Below, one piece after another: positions 22,013 through 29,627 of a stretch of DNA of 48,949 bases (its first letter is position 1; each line of letters opens with the position of its first letter). The stretch comes from Methylorubrum thiocyanatum (GTDB lineage Bacteria; Pseudomonadota; Alphaproteobacteria; Rhizobiales; Beijerinckiaceae): assembly GCA_014138645.1 (NCBI GenBank), contig JACJIB010000014.1:1-48949 (forward strand), given 5' to 3'. The notes below the pieces were generated by a model, which searched no databases, had not been told where the DNA came from, and saw only the letters and a program-made list of their open reading frames with translations. The translations under genes and the position numbers were made by a program.

Positions 22013-25000
22013 AACGGCCCGGGCCGAGGCGCCCGAGGCGCGCAGCGGAGCGGGCGCGTCCGTGCCCCGCTTCGCAGGTCCCGTCGTCGGGATCGGCGCC
22101 TCAGCGGGCGGCCTGGAAGCCCTGCGGGAGATGCTGTCGCGCGCCCAGGCGCCGACCGGCATGGCCTTCGTCATCGTCCAGCACCTCGATCCCAATCACG
22201 AGAGCATGCTGGCGCAGCTCCTGGATCGGCACACCGATCTGAACGTGCTGCAATGCGAGGGAAGCGAGCACATCGAGGGCGACACCGTCTACATCATCCC
22301 CCCCGGCCGCGGGCTCGCGATCCAACAGGGCGTGCTCGAACTCACCGAGTTCGTGCAGCCGCGCGGGCTGCGCCGGCCCATCGACGACTTCTTCCTTTCG
22401 CTCGCGGTCGATCAGCAGGCGAACGCTGCCTGCGTAATCCTGTCGGGCACGGGCGCCGACGGCACCACCGGCCTGCGGGCGGTCAAGGAGCACGGCGGCG
22501 TCTGTGTGGTGCAGCAGCCGGAGACTGCCCGCTACGACGGCATGCCGGTCTCGGCCGTCGGCACCGGGCTCGTGGATTTCGTCCAGCCGCCGGGCGAGAT
22601 CGTGAACTGCCTTGCGGCCTTCTTCCGCCGCCGCGGCGCGGACACCGTCGACGAGCAGGCGGACCTCGTCGCCGACCACGTGGACGACCTGTGCCGGGTG
22701 ATCCGCACCGCGGTCGGGCACGATTTTTCCGGCTACAAGCGCACCACGCTCATCCGTCGAGTCGAGCGGCGCATGCACGTGCTCGGCATCGATGCAGGCC
22801 GCGCCTACCTCGCCCGCATCCGGGCGGATAAATCCGAGTGCGACGCGCTGTTTCGCGACCTGCTCATCAATGTCACCCGCTTCTTCCGCGACGCGGAGAT
22901 GTTCGAGGTGCTGCGCGAGCGGGCGATCGAGCCGCTGCTGCGCAATCGCGATCCCGATGAGGACATCCGGGTCTGGGTGCCGGGCTGTTCGAGCGGCGAG
23001 GAGGCCTATTCCATCGCCATGCTGTTCGCCGAGGCCGCGCGACGCCTTGGCCTGCCCCTCGCGGTCCAGATCTTCGCCACCGACATCGACGAGCGCATGC
23101 TGCAGATCGCCCGCGAAGCGAGCTATCCGGCAGCCGCGCTGGCCGACATTCCAGGCGCCTTGCGCGAGCGCTACGTGGTGCCCCACGCCGAGCGCTTCAC
23201 GATCGCCTCGGAGATCCGCGACCTCATCCGCTTCTCCAGCCACAGCCTGGTCAAGGACCCGCCGTTCTCGCGCATCGACCTCCTGTCCTGCCGCAATCTG
23301 CTGATCTACTTCGACGACCGCCTGCAGCAATCGGTGCTGCCGCTGTTCCACTACGCGGTGCGGCCGGGCGGCTACCTCTTCCTCGGCCCATCCGAGAGCG
23401 TCAGCCGCTTCGAGCAGCTCTTCCCGCCGATCGATCAGCACGCACGCTTGTTCGAGCGGCCGCCGGGCTCGCCGAAATACCCGATCGACCTTCCCGGCCA
23501 CGCCCGCCGCAGCGAAGCGCGCCGTGCTGACGACGGGCGAAAGGCCGCGCCGGTTGCTGACGAGATGGCCGCCGCCCGGCGTGTGCTGGAGCGCTACGCG
23601 CCGCCGAGCATGGTCCTGAACGAGGACGGCGCTATCATCGCGGCCTACGGGCGGCTCAGCCGCTACTTCGACTTCCCCGTCACCCGCACCGGCGGCACCA
23701 GCGCGATCACCCTGGCGCGTCCGGGCCTGCGCGACGTGATCGGCCCGCTGCTGCGGCAGACCCGCGACGCGCGCAAGCGCGTCGTGGTGCGCGACGTGGA
23801 GGTGGTATCGGAATACGGCGTTCAGCAGATCGAACTCGTCTGCGATCCGCTGCCGGACGCCACCATGCTCCTGGTGCTGCGCGACGCGGGCGCCTTCCGC
23901 CCGTCGAGCGACCCCGACCTCGTCGAGATGGATGCCGGCGGAGACCACGTGGAGGCGCTGGAAGAGGAGCTGCTGCGCACCCGCTACAAGCTGCGATCGA
24001 CTGTTGAGGAGCTGGAGACGGCCAACGAGGAGCTGAAGAGTTCCAACGAAGAAATGATGTCGATGAACGAGGAGCTCCAATCGACCAATGAGGAGCTGAC
24101 CACCGTCAACGACGAGCTGAAGACCAAGATCGATCAGCTCACCGTCGCCAACGCCGACCTACGCAACTTCTTCGAATCGACCGACCTCGCAGTGGTGGTG
24201 CTCGATCGTGACCTGCGCGTGCGCAGCTTCACCGGCTCGGCCACTACGATCTTCCCTCTACAGCCAAGCGACCGCGGGCGCCCGCTCGCGGACGTCTCAA
24301 CGAGGCTCGAAGGCTCGGAATACCTCGCCGATGCGCGCGCGGTGTGCGCGGGCGGCCCGGCGATCCAGCGGCGGGTCGTGACCCGCGACGGTGCGCGCAC
24401 CTTGTCGCTGCGGGTGCTGCCCTACCGCCTCCAGAGCGCCAGCGTCGACGGCGCCACCGTGGTGCTGACCGACATCACCGAGGCGCTCTCGCTGGAGCGC
24501 CAGCTCGCCGCCGAGCGCGAACGGCTCGACCTCGCGATCAAGGCCGGCGGGATCGGCATCTGGGAGTACCTGCCCGACGAGGAGGCCATCGTGGTCGATG
24601 CCACAGCTGCGGCCATGCTCGATCTCGGGCTGGAAGGGCGCCATCCGCTGGCGGATCTCGCCGCGCGGCTGCCCTCCGAGAATGGCCGGGAGGTGCGGGA
24701 CGCCTTCGCCCACGCCGCCCGCGGCCACGGCGACTTCGAGGCGCGGCTGAACGTCCGCGGCGACGGGCACGCTACCCGCTACGTCCGCAGCTACGGGCGG
24801 CTCATCGTCGGCAGCGCGCCACTGCGGCTCATCGGCGTCTCTATCGACGTGACACCCGAGCACGCCCTGACCGAGACCCGCGACCTGATGCTTCGCGAGA
24901 TGAATCATCGAGTCAAGAACCTGTTCGCGATCATCGGCGGGATGATCACCGCGGGCGCCCGCTCGCAGCGGGACGTGGCAACCTTCGCCCATGACATGCG

Positions 25001-25442
25001 TGAGCGCATCGCCGCACTCGGACGCGCCCACTCGTTGGCCGACCACACCACCGACCAGGGGATCAGCGATCTCACCAGCTTGGTCGGCGCGACCCTGCAG
25101 CCCTACCGCGACCACATCCCGACCACGATCGAGGGCCCTCCGGTGGCCATCGACTGGCGCTACGTCTCCTCGCTCGCCATGATCCTGCACGAATGCGCGA
25201 CAAATTCGGTGAAGTATGGGGCGCTGGGCGCAGAAGATGGCCGGCTTTCAGTGACCTGGGAGCACCGGTCCGAGGGATTGACCCTGCACTGGATCGAGCG
25301 GATGACGCGCCGCGCCGCAGTGAATACCGGCCGTGGCTTCGGCTCGTCGCTGATTGAGATGTCGCTCCAGCAACTCCAGGCCACTGTTGAGCGCAACCTC
25401 GACGAAAGCAGATACGAGCTCACTCTTGTTATGCCAGGTTGA
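21993..25442 (+). CDS. CheB-CheR-PAS hybrid with HWE-family histidine kinase
   Basis: 1149 residues from ATG 21993; the frame could start at TTG 21939. Order: CheB methylesterase (about 28-215; catalytic S38 in GIGASAGG, H64 in QHLDP, Asp in GTGADGTTG), CheR methyltransferase (about 230-490; GCSSGEEAYS, FATDIDERML, SCRNLLIYF), a long coiled coil (about 655-720; repeated NEEL units), PAS domains (about 720-830 and 845-955), and an HWE kinase with phospho-acceptor H972 (REMNHRVKNL), LHECATNSVKYGAL as N-box and LTLHWIER. The substrate of the CheB/CheR parts is unknown. It overlaps the LOV gene, which suggests that light regulates the kinase; no response regulator is nearby. Confidence 0.9.
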   Translation: MEPDFPETARAEAPEARSGAGASVPRFAGPVVGIGASAGGLEALREMLSRAQAPTGMAFVIVQHLDPNHESMLAQLLDRHTDLNVLQCEGSEHIEGDTVYIIPPGRGLAIQQGVLELTEFVQPRGLRRPIDDFFLSLAVDQQANAACVILSGTGADGTTGLRAVKEHGGVCVVQQPETARYDGMPVSAVGTGLVDFVQPPGEIVNCLAAFFRRRGADTVDEQADLVADHVDDLCRVIRTAVGHDFSGYKRTTLIRRVERRMHVLGIDAGRAYLARIRADKSECDALFRDLLINVTRFFRDAEMFEVLRERAIEPLLRNRDPDEDIRVWVPGCSSGEEAYSIAMLFAEAARRLGLPLAVQIFATDIDERMLQIAREASYPAAALADIPGALRERYVVPHAERFTIASEIRDLIRFSSHSLVKDPPFSRIDLLSCRNLLIYFDDRLQQSVLPLFHYAVRPGGYLFLGPSESVSRFEQLFPPIDQHARLFERPPGSPKYPIDLPGHARRSEARRADDGRKAAPVADEMAAARRVLERYAPPSMVLNEDGAIIAAYGRLSRYFDFPVTRTGGTSAITLARPGLRDVIGPLLRQTRDARKRVVVRDVEVVSEYGVQQIELVCDPLPDATMLLVLRDAGAFRPSSDPDLVEMDAGGDHVEALEEELLRTRYKLRSTVEELETANEELKSSNEEMMSMNEELQSTNEELTTVNDELKTKIDQLTVANADLRNFFESTDLAVVVLDRDLRVRSFTGSATTIFPLQPSDRGRPLADVSTRLEGSEYLADARAVCAGGPAIQRRVVTRDGARTLSLRVLPYRLQSASVDGATVVLTDITEALSLERQLAAERERLDLAIKAGGIGIWEYLPDEEAIVVDATAAAMLDLGLEGRHPLADLAARLPSENGREVRDAFAHAARGHGDFEARLNVRGDGHATRYVRSYGRLIVGSAPLRLIGVSIDVTPEHALTETRDLMLREMNHRVKNLFAIIGGMITAGARSQRDVATFAHDMRERIAALGRAHSLADHTTDQGISDLTSLVGATLQPYRDHIPTTIEGPPVAIDWRYVSSLAMILHECATNSVKYGALGAEDGRLSVTWEHRSEGLTLHWIERMTRRAAVNTGRGFGSSLIEMSLQQLQATVERNLDESRYELTLVMPG

Positions 25443-25729
25443 AAAATTCATTGCATGAATAAGGCCCCCCCAAAGCAACAATGCTTAATCAGTAAACAAT
25501 TATTACTGACATAGATGATGATGCATCAAATCGACCAGCGGGCCAACTCGGCTTGCTTGAATCAAAACGATTTGCGGATATTGTCCTGAATCAAATTTCG
25601 ATGCTTCCCCGTAAGGCAACCCATTTATAATATTAGACGGCATTGAGTTGAGAATTTATAGGCGAAACATTGGATTAAACTGTTTGATCGACGATTATAG
25701 CTAGTATATTTTTCAAAACATTTTGCCGT
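25443..25729. other. AT-rich intergenic spacer
   Basis: About 290 bases, strikingly AT-rich compared with the genes around it (for example aatcagtaaacaattatta, tataatattagac). No open frame worth calling. TATAAT at 25625 is present but not tied to any gene. Confidence 0.5.
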
Positions 25730-26927
25730 TGACCCTGCCCCCTGGTCTGCCCTCGTTCTGAAGCTAGGGTCCGTCGATGAGGAGACGGACGATGAAGAAG
25801 AGCCGGTTCAGCGAAGAGCAGATCATCGGCGTCCTGAAGGAGCAGCAGGCTAGGCTGCCAGTCGCTGAGATCTGTCGCCGCCACAGCATCAGCGACGCGA
25901 CGTTCTACACGTGGCGCTCGCGCTTCGGCGGCATGGAGGTCTCGGACGCGCCGCCTGGAGGCGCTCGACGAGGAGAACCGCAAGCTCAAGAAGCTCCTGG
26001 CCAAGGCGAGGCTCGACCTGGCCACGCTGCGCGAGGCGTCGAGAAAAGACTCCTGACGACCTGCGCACGGAGAACGGCCGTGAGTTGGGCCATCGAGCAG
26101 AAAGGCTACTCGCAGTGTCGCGCCTGCCGGCTGATCGGCTTGGAGTCAGAGACTTACCGCTACGCCTCGACCCGTGGTGAGGATGCGGCTGTGCGGCTAC
26201 GCCTACGCAACTTGGCCAGCGAGCGCCGCCGGTTCGGCTATCGGCGTTTGCTGATCCTGCTGCGGCGGGAGGGCCTCACGCTCAAGCACAAGAAGCTGTT
26301 CCGGCTCGATCGGGAGGAGCGGCTGTCGGTGCGCTAGCGCGGCGGTCGCAAGCGAGCAACGGGCACGCGGGCTCCGGCCGCCGTGCCGCAGCAGCCGAAC
26401 CAGCGCTGCAGCCTCGACTTCGTCTCCGACACGCTCGAAGACGGGCGGCGCTTCCGCCTCCTCGTCGTGGCCGATGACGGCACGCGGGAGTGCTTGGCGC
26501 TGATGGTCGACACCTCGCTGTCTGGGCAGCGCGTCGCGCGCGAACTCGACCGCATCATTGCGAGCGGGGACAAGCCGCTGATGATCGTCTCGGACAATGG
26601 CACCGAGTTGACCTCACACGCCATCCTGCGCTGGCAGGCGGAGCATGCGGTCGCGTGGCCCGACATCGCCCCCGGCAAGCCGCAGCAGAACGGTCTTGTC
26701 TGAAGCCTCTATGGGCGCTTGCGCGACGAGTGCCTGACCGAGCATCTGTTCCGGTGCCTGACGGCGGCCCGGACCCTCATCGAAGCGTGGTGGGTGGACG
26801 ACAACACCTGCCGTCCTCACACGAGCCTTGGCGGCCTCACTCCAAACGCGTTTGCAACGCGGTCCCGACAGGACCAGAACCAGAACGGACTCTGGTTATG
26901 AACGGGGGCAGACAGGGGGCAAGGTCA
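25730..26927 (+). mobile_element. IS3-family insertion sequence, inactive copy
   Basis: About 1.2 kb. Left end TGACCCTGCCCCCTGGTCTG; right end (reverse complement) TGACCTTGCCCCCTGTCTGC. Two-frame IS3 coding layout inside. The first 60-odd bases are nearly identical to the fragment at 1-95. No target duplication is visible; the right repeat is partly doubled (GGCAAGGTCAGGGGCAAGGTCA). Confidence 0.85.
25792..26901 (+). pseudogene. IS3-family transposase orfA/orfB, disrupted
   Basis: orfA starts at ATG 25792 (MKKSRFSEEQIIGVLKEQQA, helix-turn-helix through TFYTWRSRFGG). Near 25947 the frame slips: the expected leucine-zipper part (RRLEALDEENRKLKKLLAKA) is in the next frame. orfB continues (RLIGLESETYRYAS) but meets TAG at 26335 and TGA at 26701. 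The second stop falls where the catalytic Glu of the DDE triad belongs: QQNGLV-stop-SLYGRLRDE, where relatives have QNGFVESFNGRLRDE. The first two Asp (SLDFVSD, VSDNGTE) are kept. Three lesions including loss of the catalytic Glu make it inactive. Confidence 0.85.
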
Positions 26928-27061
26928 GGGGCAAGGTCAGTCGTCCTCGTCAATTTGAGGACCATAAAGCGTCGTGAGTTCATGTCGCCAAACGGCATCT
27001 GCAACGGCAAATTCGACGTCTGTGCGGATCAGCCAATCATCGTCCATGGCTTGAATTCGCC

Positions 27062-27610
27062 TTATAATCCCGTATCGAGACGGGCGACTTCCGCGCGAAG
27101 CATATCGATCAGGATTGCTGCCCTTACGGATTTTTGTCCCAGATCGACTTGTAGGCCACTGAGGGACTGCAGCAAATCCTTCTGCCTCGCAATTTCAAAC
27201 GAAACTTTTGGATGTCGGTTGTCGGTATCGATATTATTTATGTCCAAGAGGATGCCGTAGCCTTGAACCGCTCCATTGCTACTCTTTGACAAGTGCCCAT
27301 AATCTAGTAGCCTGCGAATTCCAGTTTTAGTATTTACAAGATAATCCGCAATAAAATCGCCGCCACCTTGGGAGACTGCGTCCAATTTAGGGAAGACCCA
27401 TGGCCGATCTTGATCGTGCAAGCAATTAAAGGCCAACGACAGAGGAATTTGTTGCCCTCCATAGTCCCGGTCTCCGGTCATTACTGCAGCCGCGCCGGCA
27501 TCCAGCACAACACGATCTGCGGTAACGTCATGATCCCATGTCCCCACGATATTGCTGGACAATAATGAACTGGCAAATGGTGCGATACCGTGTTTATTCC
27601 TATTAATCAT
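27062..27610 (-). CDS. PAS-domain protein, stand-alone
   Basis: 182 residues from ATG 27610, overlapping by four bases the stop of an upstream small frame (ATGA). Residues 10-120 look like a PAS fold: SLLSSNIVGTWDHDVTADRV, then FADYLV-like strands (DFIADYLVNTKTGIRRLLDYG, GAVQGYGILLDINNID), close to the PAS_3 subgroup often seen before HWE kinases. The remaining 50 residues are helical (EIARQKDLLQSLSGL, ILIDMLRAEVARLDTG). No output domain follows. GC is lower than in the core genes. Possibly a sensor fragment or a regulator acting in trans. Confidence 0.65.
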   Translation of the reverse strand: MINRNKHGIAPFASSLLSSNIVGTWDHDVTADRVVLDAGAAAVMTGDRDYGGQQIPLSLAFNCLHDQDRPWVFPKLDAVSQGGGDFIADYLVNTKTGIRRLLDYGHLSKSSNGAVQGYGILLDINNIDTDNRHPKVSFEIARQKDLLQSLSGLQVDLGQKSVRAAILIDMLRAEVARLDTGL

Positions 27611-27762
27611 GCCACCTCCCTATCCCGTTCAGCAATTCCATGCGCGAATAGGTCGAAGATCACAATTTGTAATCGAGCGGTCAATGCGGCATACAGGGCA
27701 GGTGCGGATTTAGGGCAATCGATTTTCGGAGTGGTACGCTTTACGCACGGCGCCCGCACCAC
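27607..27762 (-). CDS. small frame coupled to the PAS gene, possibly a gene remnant
   Basis: The reading frame that ends at TGA 27607 carries a sensible 50-residue sequence (KSAPALYAALTARLQIVIFD, then LFAHGIAERDREVA) and its stop overlaps the ATG of the PAS gene (GCATGATT). The first credible starts are GTG 27762 or 27759, directly behind GAGGAG. Upstream, the frame turns into low-complexity shadow sequence and crosses a terminator hairpin, so the original N-terminus may be lost. Function unknown. Confidence 0.35.
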   Translation of the reverse strand: MVRAPCVKRTTPKIDCPKSAPALYAALTARLQIVIFDLFAHGIAERDREVA

Positions 27763-27788
27763 CTCCTCGGGCGCAGCTCCCGCACGCG

Positions 27789-27820
27789 AAAAACCCCGCC
27801 GCGGCTGAGCCGGGCGGGGC
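27789..27820 (-). terminator. intrinsic terminator of the small-gene cassette
   Basis: On the minus strand: CCCCGCCCGGCTCAGCCGCGG closing with CGGGG and followed by TTTTT. GC-rich stem with a classic T run; it lies about 55 bases after the stop of the 79-residue gene. This is the clearest Rho-independent terminator in the window. Confidence 0.75.
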
Positions 27821-27874
27821 TGAAGGTTCGAACGGAACGCTTGAGGCGTTGCAAGGGGGGCCCAAGGCAGCTCG

Positions 27875-28114
27875 CTACGGCGGCCCGCGCTCCACGCACG
27901 GCGCCGGCGCCACCTCCTCCGGCGTCTCCCGCACGATCGTGGTGATCGGCCCGATGGTGATCTCGGACCGCGCATGCGGTCGGTCGCCCGGCGCGCTGAC
28001 CACCGGGCTGATGCGCGTGCTCGGACCAATGAACAGGTAGGCGCGGGCGCCCCTGGCCGGTTTCCCGCTCGCGAGCATGCCGGCCAGGGTGATGGCGATG
28101 AAGCAGGGCGTCAC
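27875..28114 (-). CDS. 79-residue protein with N-terminal hydrophobic segment, prophage-like cassette
   Basis: Starts at GTG 28114. N-terminus MTPCFIAITLAGMLASGKPA looks like a signal peptide or single membrane anchor; the rest is beta-prone and Pro/Glu-rich (RSEITIGPITTIVRETPEEV, ending APCVERGPP). Last gene before the terminator. The GTG overlaps a TGA in another frame (GTGA), fitting translational coupling to the preceding gene once that gene's frameshift is allowed for. Its last 40 bases resemble a second stretch at about 27745-27780. No family recognised. Confidence 0.5.
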   Translation of the reverse strand: MTPCFIAITLAGMLASGKPARGARAYLFIGPSTRISPVVSAPGDRPHARSEITIGPITTIVRETPEEVAPAPCVERGPP

Positions 28115-28388
28115 GGCCGGTCCCGCAATGCGAGCGGTTCTCGATCGCCTGCTCGCGCTCGATCAGTCCCAGGATCTCCGTCTGCCGCCTCGTCTCGTCG
28201 CGCACGATGCGGATGCATTCGGCGATCCGGCTGATGTCCTCCGCCTGCCGGCGGGCGAGGTCGCGCAGCTCCCGCATTAAGTCCACCGCCTCGCGCGGCC
28301 CCTGGAGGAAGGGCGGTGGCACATCGGCGATACCGATCGGTGCCGGCGGCGGGAGGTGGTTGCGATCACCCCGCGTACGGGTGACCAT
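28111..28388 (-). CDS. proline-rich/coiled-coil small protein, probably frameshifted near its end
   Basis: Starts at ATG 28388, immediately after the stop of the 30-residue gene (TGAATG). It reads a Pro-rich start (PPPAPIGIADVPPPFLQGP), then a heptad-like helix (DLMRELRDLARRQAEDISR, then RDETRRQTEILGLIEREQA). After about residue 80 the frame runs on as apparent shadow sequence to 27741. If one base is missing near 28145, the protein would instead end LALRDRP at TGA 28111-28113, overlapping the GTG of the next gene. The length 278 is one short of a multiple of three, as that model predicts. Confidence 0.45.
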
Positions 28389-29004
28389 TCAGCCAATCAG
28401 CATCACGGTGCAGCCGCCGACGAAGATCTGGAGAAACTGCTGTGTCGCGATCACGTCTTTCAGGAAGGCGAGCCAATCCATCAGCCCCGAACCTCCTCAA
28501 GTGCCGCCAGAGCCTTCCGATCCGGCTCTTGCGCAAGACGCCGTCCAGCACGGCGATGTAGACGGAAATGGCCTCGAACCCAGCGAGCGTGCCGAACACT
28601 AGGACAACGAAGCTTGGGGCATGCGCCACGAAGAGCGCATCCCACATCAGCGCGGTCGCGAACTGACCCATGATGGTGCAGCCGACGACCGCGCAGGCGG
28701 CCCGGGCGTAGGCGCCCTCTGGCCCGATGCGGACGTTGTTAATGTAGCCGTTGAGGAACTGCGCCATGACGCGCACGCTTTCGACGCAGCCGAAGATCAG
28801 GGCCATGTTCGGCTCGCTGAACCCCATGTGCGCGATCGGCTTCAGCGCGCTGCGCTCCATCGTGTCACCGGGCATGGCGAGGGTGAAGGCGATCAGCACC
28901 ATCATCGTCGCCATGCACCCTTCGAACAGCCAATAGGTGCTGGACGGGCAGGCCGAGTTCATCGGCGGGAGCGGGCAGCGCGGGCCGCCGTTTGAACCGG
29001 GCAT
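28366..29004 (-). CDS. four-helix membrane protein of the cassette, probably frameshifted at its C-terminus
   Basis: 212 residues as read, from ATG 29004 with AGGAGGGG just upstream. Four hydrophobic segments: YWLFEGCMATMMVLIAFTLA, MALIFGCVESVRVMAQFLNG, ACAVVGCTIMGQFATALMWD, and SFVVLVFGTLAGFEAISVYI. After LDGVLRKSRIG the frame becomes Arg-rich and overlaps the 30-residue gene on the same strand. One missing base near 28518 would restore ALAALEEVRG-stop, with TGA overlapping the next ATG (TGATG); 28481-29004 is one base short of whole codons. No family recognised; possibly a phage lysis-module membrane protein. Confidence 0.55.
   Translation of the reverse strand: MPGSNGGPRCPLPPMNSACPSSTYWLFEGCMATMMVLIAFTLAMPGDTMERSALKPIAHMGFSEPNMALIFGCVESVRVMAQFLNGYINNVRIGPEGAYARAACAVVGCTIMGQFATALMWDALFVAHAPSFVVLVFGTLAGFEAISVYIAVLDGVLRKSRIGRLWRHLRRFGADGLARLPERRDRDTAVSPDLRRRLHRDADWLNGHPYAG
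28389..28481 (-). CDS. 30-residue single-span membrane peptide
   Basis: Too short for most gene callers. TTGAGGAGG lies 12 bases before ATG 28481, and the stop is directly followed by the ATG of the next gene. Sequence: MDWLAFLKDVIATQQFLQIF then VGGCTVMLIG, an amphipathic start and one membrane span. Its size and place in a phage-like cassette would fit a holin-type or accessory membrane peptide, but that is only a guess. Confidence 0.5.
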   Translation of the reverse strand: MDWLAFLKDVIATQQFLQIFVGGCTVMLIG

Positions 29005-29017
29005 GCGCCCCTCCTGC

Positions 29018-29104
29018 CTATCGTCGGGTCATCTCGTCCATCTGCCGCAGCTTGTCGGCGGTCACCGTGCCCGCGCCGATCTGCACCTGCGCCGGGATCA
29101 GCAT
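29018..29104 (-). CDS. 28-residue peptide gene in the cassette
   Basis: ATG 29104 overlaps the stop of the preceding gene (GCATGCTGA); the stop TAG is followed by the ribosome-binding site of the four-helix gene. Sequence MLIPAQVQIGAGTVTADKLR then QMDEMTRR. It may be a true micro-gene or the tail of the preceding protein after a frameshift; either way the reading frame is more protein-like than its alternatives. Confidence 0.4.
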   Translation of the reverse strand: MLIPAQVQIGAGTVTADKLRQMDEMTRR

Positions 29105-29343
29105 GCTCGCTCGCTGACGCCGTCGTCGAGGTCGAGCTTGCGGAAGATCCGGGCGGCGATGCCGTCGGCGCCGCCGGCCGCCTTGATGACCGCGGGCGGG
29201 GCCGTGTCGATCACGTACTGTGTGCCCTTAGCGATGACCGGCACCGCGACGTTGGCTGCGGGATCTGTAGCCAGCATGACCGTGCGAAGGGTTGCTGAGG
29301 TTGGGAAGCGGCGGTTCGGCGCGTGCCCGCCGAATGCCAGCAA
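29098..29343 (-). CDS. first readable frame of the cassette, possibly truncated phage protein
   Basis: 81 residues as read, beginning at a TTG (29343) that has no good ribosome site; the true N-terminus may be lost. The sensible part is TVMLATDPAANVAVPVIAKG, then TQYVIDTAPPAVIKAAGGAD and IAARIFRKLDLDDG. It ends in a four-base-type overlap with the next gene. No domain recognised. Its position at the head of coupled small genes, with no promoter visible, suggests the 5' part of the cassette is gone. Confidence 0.4.
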   Translation of the reverse strand: MLAFGGHAPNRRFPTSATLRTVMLATDPAANVAVPVIAKGTQYVIDTAPPAVIKAAGGADGIAARIFRKLDLDDGVSERAC

Positions 29344-29420
29344 ATGAACCGAAGACGGTCGTCCGCGTTGGCTGCGACCAAGCGGTGCCGAGCGGCTATC
29401 GCCCTGAGTCCTGACAGGTC

Positions 29421-29618
29421 ATGCCCGAAGTCATGCCTACTGCCTTCGCGGCCACCGCCGGTCTCCATCCCCGCGACCTCGGCTCGGTCTACGATCCCGT
29501 TCTGCACGGGGTCGCGGGTGGGCTGGCCGAACTGTTTCCCCTCATCCACAATTCCCAGCGACGTGAGGATGAGGCGGCGAGCGAGGCAGCCAGAGAAAAC
29601 AACGAGTTGGCCGCTTGA
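29421..29618 (+). CDS. small hypothetical protein
   Basis: 65 residues: MPEVMPTAFAATAGLHPRDL, a middle that looks helical (DPVLHGVAGGLAELFPLIHN), and a charged end (RREDEAASEAARENNELAA). Residue use is more natural than that of the competing frame on the other strand. The ribosome site is weak (ACAGG). It lies nine bases before the Cys-cluster gene, so it may belong to that unit. No family recognised. Confidence 0.35.
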   Translation: MPEVMPTAFAATAGLHPRDLGSVYDPVLHGVAGGLAELFPLIHNSQRREDEAASEAARENNELAA

Positions 29619-29627
29619 AACTGACAT

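Noticed and set aside
22101..24080. 659-residue open frame antisense to the hybrid kinase
   Set aside because: Covers conserved CheB/CheR coding sequence on the other strand and has the typical His/Gly/Val/Asp bias of shadow frames.
24000..24125. Short repeated units (gaggagctg, accaatgagg) that look like a tandem repeat
   Set aside because: They encode the heptad NEEL coiled coil of the hybrid kinase and are explained by the protein.
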